Counted from the stretch's first letter, positions 13,161-28,314 are shown. The stretch: DNA of 64,000 nt from Atrichornis clamosus (GCA_013400975.1 WBMZ01006406.1:62001-126000); one strand, 5' to 3'. Notes: generated by a model from the sequence alone, not told the origin. Made by a program: numbers and translations.

Positions 13161-16100
13161 ATACATTAAAAAATAAAATTTAGGTATTTAGTTTTAGGAG
13201 TGCTAACTGCAGTAACACAGTTACTCAAAAATATTCAATACATTTTACTGAAACTTCTTAATGGCCTGTGACTGTGAATGAGTTGTCTATAACTGAGTTG
13301 GACTTTATGTGCTTCCTTCTATGTTTCTTTAATGCCTTGTTCTAAACACAACAAAACACAGAAAGAACCAATCCACAACCTCCTTCAGAAAGCAATACCT
13401 AGCAATCCTCACTAGCTCCCTTTGAAAAATATTCAATTATAGGCATGAAAAAGAAAATAAGGCCAGTCTGCCATTAATTGTGGATGGATAACAAAAATAG
13501 TAATAAAAATCTAGCATGTCTGTATTCTTGGACAGACATGCTGAGATTAACTAATTCATTCATTGCCTGAAAAACTACAGATTTGGATATTTCCAGACAC
13601 GTACCACACACACAGGTTAATGTGTAACTGCTGCCATCATCATTGACAATGAAACCACTGTCTGACTACACAAAAAACACGCCAAGTGTAACTCTCTGAA
13701 CCTTCTTGCACAGCCCAAGGCCTGCAAACCAAGGTGTTAAATCCCACTCTGGTGCCTCTGGCTTAGAAAACATTTTAAACCAGTTTCACAGCACACTAAA
13801 ACACAGTATAAACCCCGTGCTTTCATCTGGGCAAAACCCACATGAACTAAGCTAAACTGAGCCTCACCACTGTCAAACAAAACACTCCAGAAGTGACTTT
13901 TTTTGGGTGGCAAGGCCACCGGAGTCACAAATTCTAATAATCTTGTAGGAATGACTTGGTCTTAGCTGAGCAATTTTTAGTCCCTGTGAAAGGCTGCCCC
14001 TCTCCTGAATACAAATGAAGTGTTGAAGCCTCAAAGGTTCCAGCAAAGAACTTTCTCCTTTACTTCTCTCCAGTATCTAAAATTCTGATCTCACTTTGCT
14101 TGGATTTTGGATACTTTGGTGCCAGTCTCTCAGAAAACTGTTAAAACCTTGCTGGGGTGATGCCAAGGAATCCTCAGAGGATGTCACTGCAAGAGTCACA
14201 GCAGCTCTGGTGCCTCTCAGAAACCTGTGAGCCTTCACACAAGCATTTCAGGCACCAAGCTGAGGAAGGAGATGTGACTAAGTGCCTCCAGTGACCTCGC
14301 TCTCCCTTAATGGAGCTGATACTGCCTACATATTCCAATTTTAGGAGAGCAACTGTATGTTTTGAAGTTGTTTGGAGGTTGTTTTGTTGTGCATTTTTGG
14401 GATTTTTAATCATCTACTCTTCCTTTTCTTGAGTCATATATGGTGTTCTGGGGCTACCACTGGAAGATCAGGGCTTTTCAAGACACAAAGAAAGTGCAAT
14501 ACTCTTCCATGCCCATTGTCATTTTCATTGGCTTTGCAGTCTACATTTATTTAAACAACGTTGAGACAAATGTTAGGTGGAGTCACCACACTGTTTCATT
14601 TTATTGCAGCGCCCCAAAAATTTTAAGGGAAGTCAGGACTTGCTCTAGTGAGACACTGCAGAAACACCTTTCATCGATCTCTTAATTTTTCACAAGGGAT
14701 GTTGAGAAGAGAGAGAACGTGGCAGAGAGACATGACATATTTGAGGTCATTTGCTGGATCACGCACCAGTTGAGTACTGGGAGTATAATCCAGCCTCCTC
14801 ACACAAGACATCTTCCTAGCCCAGTGGAGATTACTTGGCCTCTCAGTGACCTAGCTCTTGGAATGTTCAAGTGTTATTTCAGAATAATAAACCTCACAGA
14901 ATGCACATCTTTGGGAAAAGAAAATAACTAATGTACTAAGTAAATTTGAAGAGACTGGTAATGTTCATTCACTGTGTTGAGATTACCTCCAGCAACTGCA
15001 GAGTAAGAGAATAATAATGAGAACAAGTGGCTTGAGTATAATGACTGCAAGCTTCTCTGCTGGCTGGTTTTCATGACTATCTGCACTTACACAGTCATCA
15101 CAGCTGAAGCTTTAGCAATGCTCTTTTCTTATTATTACAAAATGGTGAACCTCGATATAAAATTCAATTGCAGAATGAACATAAATGTACAATATTCCTG
15201 CAAACACAATTAGAAATTTTCAGTTTGCTGCAAGCAAATGGTCCTTGCTGTCAGCCACTCAACGCTAGATAAATATTCTCGTGGAGGAATTTGTGTGGAA
15301 CAATAGTGACATCCAGTGGGTAGGGAGCTTAATCACAGGTATCTCCTGCATATTTCAATTCACACAGAGATGTGTTTTCCTTCTCCCTTTGCATCCTTCT
15401 GTATCACACGGCAGAAGCATCAAACCCTTGCAGCATACTAAGTACTCAACTGGATCTGTGTGTAGGAGCCATCCTTTGAATGTAGTGAATATGTGGAGAA
15501 AATAAGAGTAGGTGGCTGCTGGCAGGAAATGGTCTATCCAGTGTGTAAGTCACTACTGCCAGTAAAAGGCAAGGACTACACAAGTGTGCAAGGACAGGAG
15601 CTCTAACAAGTTTCTGGACACTGATTTAGAATTTATAACTTATAAAACACCACTAAGTGACTTTAGTAGACTATAAAATAAACTCAGACTACAAACAACT
15701 CATTCAACTTCCTAATAGCAGAAGATTAAAACAAAATATTTGGCTAATTCTTACAATAATGAGAGAAAGATATTATTATACAGCTATTATTAGACATCAA
15801 AAGGAAGGGCAACTCACCACCTGGGAACAACTCACAGTAACAGCTTCCTCTCAAAAACACACAGTGTACAAAGAGACAAAGCAAGCGATGAAAAAGCAAA
15901 TTCACAAACAATAATAAAGATGCACAATGGGAAACAGAGGTGACATGCAGCATATTTGCTTGGGCAAAGGTTGCTTGCAGCAACCTCTGGTATGTTTTGC
16001 AGCAACTACATTAGGCCTGAGTAACTCTGTGCCAATGTTACTGGTATGATTTTAAACCACAGTGAAGGAGATAAGACAATGAAATCAGGATTACAGCTCT

Positions 16101-19100
16101 GCTGATAACAGTACGATTTCATTTCCCTTGCACAAGATGCACAAGAACTTATTTCACTTCACACTGGATGACATACAGTTGTATTTCTACCTTTTGATGT
16201 TTCAAGTGCACTATCAGTCCATGCTCCAGTGCCTTGCTTCTCATTCCTAGCGAGGCTCTCGAGAATGGGTGTCATCACAGTGGTACAGAATGGGATTGGG
16301 ATGTGATTCCCAGGGTTATAGACAGACTATTCCCTGGCATCACCACCCATGGACGACAGCAGGCCACAAAAGCTGTAAAACAGACTGAGCTCAACAGCTG
16401 TGAACAGATCACTGAGGAGGTCATAAAGTAATAAAAGGGAGTTAATCCAAGACCCTCTAGGACAATGAGCTGATGGCCAGCATTTTACCTACCAGAGAGT
16501 TTGCAAATCTCATGTAGAACAAGCACAAACATCATAAAAGCAAGAATAAAAGAAGATTTGCAAGTAGGCAATATCTTTTTATTCAACCAATCCATCATAG
16601 AAATCACATCTCCCTACAATTCTTGTCTTGCTCACACTGTTGGACTCTCATGACTACAGCCCTGACATTCTAATGTAAGAGTAAGCATTGTCTACTGAGA
16701 AGGGACAAGAGGGCAGTTAATCCCTATTTATTAACTTCTTCTTAAAGAGCTTAATGAAACCTCCTGATGTTATTACAGGAAATAGCATATATTCATGTGA
16801 AAAATCACAAGGTTTAGACTCTTCATCACTGAAATCAACCAAACTCTTGAACAAAACAAAATATTTCATTCTTACTCACGGTTTGTTACAAATTCTTTTG
16901 TTTGCCAAAAGTCAGCTGAATGACTGGAGGTATAATCTTGAAAAAGAGTTCTCCAAAAATCCCTCACATATGTCATGTTAGCCACTAAAGCCATTCCCTT
17001 CCTGTGTGACTAACACACTGACCATGCATCACAGCTTACACTCTTGCCTGAAGGTAGAATTTCTGTTTCTTCAACATCAGCACTGAGTCCATGTATGATT
17101 TCATAATTACAGTTTAACCTCACTAATTTTCCAAGTGTTTTGTGACAGCCAGAAAATGTGAGGTGAAAATAAAACATCTTAATTCCTCATCTACTTACAC
17201 ACCAAACCAGGAGAGAAATGCATTACCAGGTTTATTGCTTCACTGCACCACTGAGGAAATCATCTGCTCAGTTCTGTGTGCAGATCCTTTTCCTCCCCAA
17301 ACTAACGAAGCAGCTAAGTAGCTAGGTCAGTGTCTCAGGACCCCAATTCCTTAATGCCAAAAGAAAGCAAACCTAACTGCAGAGATACTGCAGAAGTGGC
17401 CATCATGAACTCAGCCTTTATGAGTCGTTCTCACCTGAAGGCCAGCAGTCCCCCCCATACTTGCCATGGATTATACTGGCACTCTATCCCACAGTGTCAT
17501 GCACTTACTGTAAGAAAACACTGCACTTCCGTGGCACTCCTGTTCATGTCCATAATTATACTGAGAGATGGAAAAAAAACTCAGGCAAAGGACTCTATGT
17601 GGCTTACAGCACTAGTAAAAAGTTCAGCTTTTCCAGAACTTAAAAACCTGGTTTTAAAAGATATAAAATCATAGGTATATAAAAAAAAAGTAATGTCAAA
17701 TAAATACTTGTACATTTCTAAGAAGTATTTTCAACAGCTATTTTTTTAAAAATTGCTACTGTCTGGTTCTGGGCATCTTTACACATCAAATAAAAAGCTC
17801 TTTTCTTTCACACTTTACTAAATAAAAGGGAGAAAATACTTTCTTATAATGTAAGACATTCATTCTTTCTAAAGCTGTGGGACTGAGCTGGTATGGGAGA
17901 AAATCTAAACATACTCCATGTTACTATTTTGTTGTTTCTTATATGACTGTTTACAGCACCTGTGGAAATGGCAAGATACTGCCAACAGGTAACATGTACA
18001 TTTTTCTGTCTGAGCACATCCTCCTGGCATTTATTTTGTGCTTCATGACAAATCCTAGGTTGTGTAGTTGGGTCTAACACGTGCCCTTGATGGTCAGGAA
18101 CAACTTCACTGAATGTTTGAATACCAGTTCTTTAACTAGTGTCTAGAATAATTAGCACTGTAGAACTTGTGGTTCTGACTTTTTGGGCACTTTTATTTTC
18201 CAGTTCCCTAAAGCTTGCAAAACTCATAAAGAGAGTCCAAAATCAGGTAATGAGATTATCATCCCCTGCCTGGTTCAGCTGTAACTCAGGGGAGAAAATA
18301 TGCACGTAACACTCAAAGGTTCCAGGCAAGATCTCCAGTGAAAGCTGGGCATTCCAGCTGCCGTGGCAGTTCTTCCCTTCATTGCCATCAAGATTAGAAA
18401 TCCCTGCAGATGAAGGACTGTAAAGACTGAACATGTGTTTTGCTCAAGTGTTGGTAATAAGCAGTAGTAATACATTAGTCATACAAAGCTGAGCCACTGA
18501 AAACACAACCATCATAAATGGATTCCTTGTTCCAAAATTACAGACTTTACAGTGTATATTCTAGCATACACATTGCTTCTTGTTTGCTTTTCTTTGTTGA
18601 AACACATTGTTTAACACTGCAGAAGCATCTATTTGACCCGTGGGAAGTTGTGCAAAAGCCACAGGTGATAAAGTAGAACAGAGGGAGCCCAGTTTACAAA
18701 AAGCAGACTGGAGTCAAACAGAAAAACACTCCAGACTTCACCTTAATTACTGTGCTGTAACTCTTTTTTTTCAGTTTCCTGTAGAATGTCTTGTTTATTT
18801 TAAAAGACCACAGGAGGGATTTTCAAACCTGCAAATGGGAACTTAAACACATGAATCTCACCTGTTTGTTGCACCCGTTGAACACTTAACCTTTGTGACA
18901 GAACATTATCTCCTCTCCATTTCTCCCCAGAATTGGAAATTTGAACAAGACTCAAGGGCCTACAAAGTGCTTTGGCCAGCTCCATGAAGCTTCTCTAAAA
19001 AATGACCTCCCCAGAGACTTTGGCAAAGTTCTCTCACAAAAGAAAGGGAGCAGTTGTATCTCAGTGAGGTGCAGATGGAGCAGACCTATCCCAGTCACAC

Positions 19101-22100
19101 TGGGTGGGCTGCATGTTGAAAAAAGGTCTCTCCTGGGGAGCCACCTTCTGACCTGCTACAAAAAGGACTGACACTGATTCCTGGCACACAGCTGCAACTA
19201 ACTCACCTCAGAAAAATAATTAACTATGGCTCCCTTTAAAAAATAGCTACAGATCCTCAAGCCTTTTTTTTGGCAGAAGAGTTTATTCCCCACATTCCTC
19301 ACTAACTCACAATCATAGCAATCTTATACAAAAATATTTAGCCGAAGTATGAGAAAAGGATCATCTTTTCCTCTTCAAAACAGAGTAACCTCAAATAACC
19401 ATTCCAGCACATCAGAGTTTTGTTAGCAGTGCACTATTACTGGTAATCTCACACTTTCACATCACAGCATTAGCCTCGCAGCCATCTGTGACGTGACTCA
19501 TATCCTCAGAGCAGCGCAGCTTCATCCTTCATGGCTCCAGAGCAGCCAGCTTCTCCTGAAACACACCGTGCCACCCAGACACACACACACTGCACATCAC
19601 AGCAATTTCCAATTCAGAAGTTCATTCCATGTGCTACTGTGGCTGTGACTCACAGTGTAATACACTTACTGTCCTCCTTCCAACAAAGGATCACTCCAGA
19701 CGGGGACGGGAACCTGTCTGTGGGAACTTTTCCTAAGGCCAATTGTACCTATCACAAACAGGCTCTCTACCCGTGGGACTGAATGTTTAGTGTTCCCCCC
19801 TGTAATAGCAGTTCCCAGGTTACATGACTGATACAAAATGTGGGCCCGCAGCAAAACCCAGCAATATTACATGAGCTCAGAAGCTCCAATTACTGGACAG
19901 AACCTTGTCCTTCATGGAAGAATAGATTTCCTTCAAGCACACAACACAAGATGCTGGACAGCATCTTCTGCCCATCCCTACTGATGCTGGCAACACACAC
20001 CAGTATTTCATTTCTCCTAGTGAGCAAGTCACAATCACAGAAAACAGGAGGGAAAACATTCTGAATGAGAATCCTGAATACTGCATCAGGCTGAGCAGAA
20101 AGCAGTAACAGTGTAGAGAAAAGGGACTGTGAGTGGAGTGCAGGTGCCCTTAGTTTACATTTACTGAAGTCCAGCAGTATTCATGGAGCTCTGCTTTCAC
20201 GAAAGCTCAGTAAAGCACAGTAACTTCAGCAGTTATTCCTTGCTGCACAATTCCTTCCTATCCAAAGGACAGTTTGTCTGTAGCCGTAGCATATAATGGC
20301 AAGTTCTGATGTGCAAGAGCTACCATGTAGCAGTATAAAATAATTTGAAATCATAACATAATGGATTGCATTGTCAAATTTGAAAGCATGCTGGATTTGG
20401 ACTGTATCAGTTATCATAAATTAAAAACATCTATATATCAGTAATATTAATAAAATGCATTTTTCCAAAGCCACAGACCTACTGATATGTATGCTTTGGC
20501 TTCATGTAGAAACTGACATGGCAAATTCTAAATTTAACCAAGCCAATTTCTTTTAAAGCCTCATCACACTAATTACATCCATCAAGTGTGTAAAATACAT
20601 TTTGTCAGCTAAGAACAGAGGACTTAAATTAAATGTAAATCCTTACTCAGCACTCTAAGCTGTTAATGGCTCAAACTCATTAATGAGATGATGAAAAGAA
20701 AATGCTCCTGCAGACCCTGTAGTGAGAATTTATTACAAGTGCTCATTACTTCCACCCAGTTCATATACTGAAAGTGTCCCACATTTATGTCAACACCCCA
20801 GTACCGACAGAGACGGATATCAAAATGATCTTGTTTGCTTGTAAATGTGCTCGTATACCTATTTGGGGCTTGGCAGGCATTTCCAAGAGAGATGGATGAC
20901 CTTCTTGCCTAACCCAAAGGCTCCCAGAAGAGCTGGTGAAAAGGCCTTAAGTAGGGGATAAGTCAGAATGGCATTTTAGCCTAACTTTCCAGCATTTTAA
21001 TTCATCAAATAATATGAACACTAACGGCTGACTGCAGAACATGCCCAGGCTTATATATTTTTATAATGGATTTTGGTAGATCCTCTATTTGAATTTGCTC
21101 AGAAGAGCAGTGGACAGTGATTTACAGAACTAAGGATGAACTACTACAGCAGGATGGGGGAAGACATGAGAGTTAGAGGAATACATATCCCTGTTAGCCG
21201 AAACTTGCAACTTTAATTTCAATTTAGCAACATCAGGGTTTAGGAATTTTCATCCTTGTTGCAGAGTATGGGATTTTCTGTCTGTGCTTATAACCTTAAG
21301 GAGGGTTATTAAGGTCATTTTCTAATTGCAGAAAACCCCCAGCTCAGGCTTAGTTCTCATTGAAAGGAAAAGTATCATTATTTTGATTTCTTTTTCAGAT
21401 TTCTCTCTCCTACTCCACTCCCTTTTTCTCCAGTCTCAGCTGCTCTCCTCTTTTGATCAGCTATTTCACAGAAATAAAAAGAAAATCCAAGAGCTACATT
21501 TGAGTGTACCAGATACCCTTAAATTTCTACCAACTCTACCAAGTCATGCCCCTGCAAAGCCGTGTTTACCACCTCAGCTCCAGCAGCAAGTGAGCTCCAG
21601 GAACAAAGAAATGTTAGAGACATTTTCACAATAGCTTTCAATTGCTTCCCCCAGTAGAGAAGACTCATTGATCAAATAATAAGTAAAATGAGATACAGGA
21701 AAGTGATTCATGCTCAAATACTATGAAAAAAAAAAAAAGTAAAGCAGTCTGGAATATTTGCACCTTCTGTAGGAATTATATCCCATCAACTTTAAATGAA
21801 AATCAACATAATGTTCAAAAATTATTATGCATGAGAGAACTAAAGCTATCTCAAATGATGGCTCTTGCTGTAGCTGTGCTGATTAGCTACAGAGAATTGA
21901 ATTTTTTGTATCAATGCTTTATTGGGGCACTATATGGATATGAAAGACAGGACACTTCCCTACACTGCAAAAAGGAAGCAGATTTGCCTAAGGTTAATTC
22001 CACACTAGCTTAATTATTAATTAATCTCTCTCAAACGGATTTTTTTTTTCAATGTACTTTTAAAAAAAGGCCTTTGCAAATAGAAGAGCTCTGTGTATCG

Positions 22101-23035
22101 ATAGGACAGTTTTCCAGGCAGGCAGTGATGCTGCAGTGTATAGACAGCATTCCTTGGGCTGATGGGGTTCATTAAAATGCATGGTTATAACAGGCTCTTA
22201 GAACTGCAGCTGAATAAGCCATGATCCCTTCTCCTCAGTACCACAGAGCACTTTGCGCCTGTTTAATAGGGCTGTTCCAGGGTTTAACCAAAGATTTACA
22301 ACCTACGCTCTGGAACAAGGAGCCTTTCCCTTTTTAAAAGGTTTCAAATAAAACACTCATTTTTTTAAAGATTCCTTCTGAATATCTGTAGCCTGTGCCC
22401 CTTACCTGCACCTTCTTTCAATTTAATGCCTGTTTTATACAATTTAATGCTTCCCCTCCCACTTCTTTGCATCCCTATCACAAAAAAACCACAGAGACTT
22501 TCACATGTTCTTTCCAGCATAAATCTGTAAGTCCAATTCTGTTGAATAAATTAACAGCTTTGAAGGGGAAGGGTAACCACCAATGTGCAGGAGCTGATGG
22601 AAAACCTCTGCCAGGCTTCCAGTAGATGGAGCAGGACTGAAATTCTGTGGAAATCCACCTGCATTGTAGCATTTGCTAACACACTGCAGTGGTGTTGCAT
22701 GCTAATGTCAGTAAGAGGAAGAAGGGGATTTGCAAATCTATGGAGATGTACAGGCATTAAACTGTTTGGAAAACAGCCTGGAATAAAGGAATGCCTCAAA
22801 GTCAAGCACTCAAAATGACTTGAAAACGTGGCCCCTCCCTATTTCTGTGTATACATTATAAAAATCACTGTGATGATTACAAGGCTCATGTAGTCAATAA
22901 TGACAAAATGTGGACACCTGAAAATTAATCATCATCAGTTCAGTTTCAGCTCTGACTGTATCTGAGTCAGTTCCTTCGCATGTTGGACCAGCTGGTCATT
23001 CACTAAGATCATTTGTGACAGTACTCAAAGTGATC

Positions 23036-23119
23036 CTCTTTCAAGGCCAGGTTGGATAGGGCTGTGAGCAACCTGGTCCAGTGGAAGGCGCCCCTGCTCA
23101 TGGCAGGGTGTTGGAATGA
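23036..23119 (+). mobile_element. CR1 LINE fragment, 3' part
   Basis: The sequence AAGGCCAGGTTGGATAGGG, then GTGAGCAACCTGGTCCAGTG, then CCATGGCAGGG-like text ending TTGGAAT matches the 3' end of avian CR1 non-LTR retrotransposons in sense orientation. Only about 84 bases remain. The usual terminal octamer repeats (ATTCTATG) are absent, so the element is truncated at both ends and dead. This is family recognition from memory; the subfamily is not assigned. Confidence 0.88.
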
Positions 23120-26100
23120 GAAAATCAGCTGTTCTCTAAAGCCGTATTTTCCTTTCTAACAGCCACATTCATTAGAGCTCCACAGTGCAGCCTGCAAAAG
23201 GGTACTGGCAAAACCCTACTGAGAGGGGGTTCAGGGCAGTCTGATAACCTTGACAAATCCCTTTACGTTCTTTTTATGCCTTTGAAGCAACACAGGTCAG
23301 TGAAGAATCACTGCACACCCCTGTTCTGCTGGTTTTATTCTATTTAAGCGTTTGTGTAATGGACAGAACAGTGCACATCCGAGGGCTTCCAACAGCAGCT
23401 TTCCCAGGTTAACTGTCAGCACAGGTGCATTATGTTTTAGGAAGTGTTGTTTTGCTTGACAGTAGTAACACTGACTATAAGAACAACAATATATAACTGC
23501 CTCAACTTTCTTATTCTGTTAGTGTTCCAGTTATCAAAGCTTGCAGAGCCTGTGGGAAAGAAGCCAGTGACCATTAACCTTCACTTTATTTTACGCTTTT
23601 ATAATTTTAGGAGTTTAGTTTCAGGTTTGCAGACTTCAGCGCTGTAGAGTTGAGACTGAAGTAAAATACAGCTAAGCAGCAAATGTTTAGCACAAGTTAA
23701 AAGAGCTTTTCCTGAGACCCCTGGTCAATTCCCCCCAGCCCTAATGCAAAACTGTTTTCAAGGCATTTAACAATTTTTTTCTCTAGCTGGAGTAAATGCA
23801 CCAGAGATGCTTTCTGCTTTTGTAACAAAGAAATACCTCCCGGATTGACAGTGGCCAGTTCAGTAGGTTCCCAAGAAGTCACACTGAGCAGGCAACACCC
23901 GACTGTCTTTCAAACCCTGAGTTTCTCATCAGTGGACAAGATGAATTGAGGCTGGACAGATGGCTAGTACAGCATACTCATCTCTTTGCTTTTGCCACCC
24001 AGATGAATCCAGCAGAAAACGTGATTGCTATTACAAAACAGGAAATCCCTCTTGTACCCTCATGCTCTCCTTTTCTTTGACTCAGATTGGTCCATTGAAC
24101 CTTAAGGGTTGAGTTTTCCAAAGGGTAAGTGTCCCACAAAATCCAAAGACAAAGCTTAGTGAGAACACACTGGCCTGAGGACTTTGGGGGTATGGTTACC
24201 ATAAAGTCACAAGGGTGTTTCAGAAAGTTGAACCTTCAGCCATCATTCCCACATCAAAGCATTCCACAAGGTTAGTGGAGTTTGACACAAGGCTCTCATG
24301 TGCTGCACTTCATACATCAGTGGAATCAAAGTAGGACAGTGGGATCATGCTGACAAGAGGCCTTAGCATTTCACAATTTCCTCACTAAATAAGCATGACT
24401 TGTGATGACTGCAACAAATCCACTCTCCTCAGCATCAGCTTTTCAGCACAGCCTGCCTTTCCCAGTGTGCCCTTCCCACAGCATTCACACCCCTCCCTAC
24501 GGCACCAGGACCTGGCAGCAGAAGCTGAGCCACAGTGCTGCTCTCGCTGAGGAACAGAACCAGAAACACAAACATCCTACCCTTCACTTCAGTTACATCT
24601 GCACAGACAGGCATTACACTGAAGAGATATGCAGCATTATTCCTGTTGAAGTCGGGGCTCCTTCTTAAACTTACAGCATCATTTAGATTAAGGTTTATAA
24701 AATCTGAAGACTGTACAAGGTGCAAGATAAGCCAGCACTGCAGAGAAGGACGATCTCACCATAAACAGCCCTTTTGGCATTCTATTTTTCAGAGGCTTGA
24801 CTGATTAAAAAATAGCCATTAATTTCTATTACACAGAAATCTGTAGGGGCGAGCCAGCAGGCCACTCTGTTCAGTGGAAAGGAAGGTGGCACCACAGATT
24901 CCTTATGTCTCCTACAGTCAGGGTCAGAGACTTCAGGCCATCTTGACCTGCAGGTGGAAACCAGATAATAACACAGTCGGTGTCTCGTCCCACACTCTCC
25001 TCAGAGAGAACTTTGAGCCAATACACACTGTCAAAAGGGTTGGGTTTTTCTCAGTTCTGCAGGCTGATGGCTTTCAGCAGTGGATTCTGTAAACCTGTCA
25101 CACTGTCATTCCTGTGCTCACTACTCCAGGTGGGAAGGCCTGGCAAGAGATGCGGGCAAGGTTCTGACATGCTGCAGTGAGCTGCTACAGAGTCAGGCTA
25201 CTGCCCACCCGCCCACAACTCCTTCCAAACTAAAGGAGGGCGGAAACCACCAAATGATTTTCACTTTTCAAAGTCAAGTCAGTCCCCCAGTGAGCCAAGT
25301 ATCTGGTGTGAGCTCTGCTAACTTTCATATTTGGTTATGTCTTGGGAAGTTAGTAGATAAGGACATAAAGATTTCTTCTAAATTACATCCTCAATAGGAA
25401 GACTACATCTCTCCTCTTTCATTTCTTTGCCTAGGGTATGCAGAAATAAAAGTCATCAATCTGGAAAGTATTTTTCTTACTTGGAGTTTTAGTATCAAAT
25501 ATGATAAAAAACTACACTTCATTTTCCAGGAATTCCAAACTGAAATCAACTCATCAAGTCAAGTTATCTATCAATCAATAAAGATTATAACATCCCCCCC
25601 CAACTGATTCAACAATAGAATTAATTAGTTCCAATTAGAAATAAGTGTCACTCTTTGAAGTAATCTTAACATCAAAAATATTGAAGCACCTTTCATTAGA
25701 GAGTCTTGAAACACACTGCAAGACATTATCCGTGCCTTTTCTACAGACAAGACACCTGATGTGAAATCCTTTCAGGCCATGGCAGCACTGGGAGCAGATA
25801 CTCAGCCTGTATCCTGTGACTGCTATTCCACACAGTTTAGAGCAACTTCATTTAATCCAGCCAGAGCGGATTTCCATTTCTGTTTGTACATTAAAACTGG
25901 TATTCCAAAATATGTCATGCCTTGGGAAAAGGGCTTTTCCTCACTGCACTTTAGGAACTTGGTCCAACAGTGACCTCTTGGTGAGCTATGTGAGGAAAAA
26001 TTCCCACCACATGCAGTGATGGGCACCTCACAACCCTCAGAGCAACTTCCCAGGATTTTCCCAAAGGCAGGTGTGCTGTAACTCTCAGGTGTGACCGACA

Positions 26101-26165
26101 GCCCTTTACAGGGCTAAGGGAGTCTGGAACTCCTGAACCCTGTGGTTCCACGGTGCAGCTCAGAA

Positions 26166-26180
26166 AACCCTAACCCTAAC
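26166..26180 (+). repeat. Short interstitial telomere-like repeat (CCCTAA, about 2.5 units)
   Basis: AACCCTAACCCTAAC matches the vertebrate telomere C-strand for 15 bases. It is too short to show a telomeric origin. Confidence 0.5.
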
Positions 26181-27764
26181 TGCCTTCACCCCAGAGTACG
26201 TGGCACAAATTACATCTTCATCTACTTCAGCAGCAGTGCTGATCACATCATCTCATTTCATACAGTCAAAATTGTGTATTATTTCCTCTATATCCTTACC
26301 CTGTTTGTAAAATGTATTCACTAACATTATTTTATTGGTTGTTTTCTTACTCACAAAAAAAGTGAAGTTGGGTAGAAGACATGAGTCAGGTGAAGTGAGT
26401 GCAAAGGATTATGCAGCACCAAGGGAGCAATCCCAGACACCTCCACCCCAATTTAGAAAGGTACAGAATCTCCTAAATTAAGGCATAACCTTAATCCCAT
26501 AATAGCACACTTTCACAAGTGTTGTTTGAAATCTATAGCCTGTCAACCCATAAAATAAAATTACTCAGTGCTTATAATCACCACGTAGGCCTGCTGTGGT
26601 TTGGCAGGCTTTCCTCCTACAGTGTCAAATATAAAACAGATGATGGTGGCCTACAGAACTTCAGGGAAACATAATGCCTGACAGCAGAGCAACACTGCAT
26701 TGCAAAGTATTGTATATCCCCCAACAAAATAAACAAACTAGAACTCTCACGATATTCATACCAGCAATTATCACCACCATAATAAATACAGGGTTTCATC
26801 TTGTTAGTTTTCGAAGTCTTATTCCACTTGGTGAATTAAGGCTGTTTTGTCTAAAGTGGCTCATAATCTGATTGCTCAGAGATTTATGTAGAGTCACAAG
26901 GTTGGAAAATTATTACTGGGCATGTGTACTCATGATGAAAACTTTCTGAAAATTGAGATAGGACTAAAATCAGATTTTATACTTCTCATTTAACAATTAT
27001 TAATAAACTTTTAAATTTATATCAGTAGAAATAATAACTTTGTTTTTACATACAAAAATGAAAGATGTGTCCAAAAACCAGACAACTTCAAAGAAATAGT
27101 CTTTTTTTTTTTTTTAAATAATTTAAGAAACACTATATCGAAGTGATCTTTGCTGAACACAGAGACAGGCTTGCCCACACAAAGGGAACAGAGGATTATT
27201 GAGAAGGAACTGGACTACATCAAGGAATGTCCTACCCTACCCTGCAGCCCACATCCTCCACAGCAGGAGCAGCCCAGGAGAGTTCTCCTGCATTCCTCAA
27301 TGGGGTCAAACTGCCCAAGGCTGCTTTTCCTCTCCTCATCCTGTAAAACATGATGGCATGTGAGGACGGGGTATACGTTGTGGTTTACAGGTTAAAAATT
27401 CTGATCCAACTTCTGGTGACCACATTAGCATCACAGAGGAACTGGAATCCTAATGAGAGACGGCTCTAGAGAAACTCAGAATCAAACACCACCAGGAAAA
27501 TTGTTTGAATTCCGTTGTGTCTCTGTTTAAAAAGCTCAGTTCACGATGACACACGGCACAACAACCCACCCTGACTGCAATGATGCATTTGCAGAAGTAC
27601 AGACAACTGAACATCTCATAAACTGAGGGATCCATATACAGGGCACTGAACTGGTTGTGTTTTCTCCTGAGCTAAGGATATCACAACCACAGTAGGAAAT
27701 GTTGTATTAGACATGCCTAGTAGGCTTTCTAGCTGGAAGGAACCTGTGTATAACAAATACTTAC

Positions 27765-27765
27765 A

Positions 27766-27806
<41 letters not shown>
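27765..27806 (+). repeat. Poly-A tract grading into (AAAAG)n
   Basis: Eighteen A residues are followed by several AAAAG units and an AAAAAG end. This is low-complexity purine sequence, likely to vary in length and to cause assembly or sequencing errors. It could be a decayed retroposed tail, but I see no recognisable source sequence before it. Confidence 0.9.
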
Positions 27807-28314
27807 CAGCTTACCAAAGTTAGAAAATTATGTCTTAGCCCTTAAGATATCCTTGCAGGAACGTGGATCACGTATTACACTTTAAATAACATACTTGTAA
27901 GTGTTCTCATTATACACTTAGAAATGAAATCTTTTTATACAGAATTTCTACTAAAACCTTATCATCGAGTTCTGGCAGTAACTTCTACAGATGAATTATG
28001 GACTGTGAATAAAAAGATTTTAATAGGCCATTTTGAAATCAATTCCCTGTCTCTTGAATCAAATGCTCCTAAACATTTTCCTCAGCAAACTCCAAACCAT
28101 TTCTGTTTCAACTAGTCTTCCTTGATAATATATAATTAGAATTGACCATAGACTCAAGAATAAAAGGCAAAATATTTACACAGAGGCAGTATTAACATAC
28201 CCTTAACAAGCCTTTAGAACTGTGTTCAGAAGGACACCAGACTCCTTTTTCACTGCTAACGCTTTGCTTCAATACTAACGGCAGGTGCTTATAGTTCAAA
28301 TTATTCCAACAGGC

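Larger units (their letters stand above)
10988..23035. other. Read-through 3' UTR, then probable LRRTM3 intron 2 (first part)
   Basis: The first several hundred bases probably form the 3' UTR of the unspliced short isoform. The rest shows no coding signal. A TAAT/ATTA-rich, stop-rich stretch at about 20400-21320 is the sort of region worth a conservation check, but I cannot show constraint from one sequence. Confidence 0.5.

Noticed and set aside
26166..26180. Interstitial telomeric repeat as a chromosome-fusion scar
   Set aside because: Only about 2.5 units; this occurs by chance and has no degenerate flanking array.
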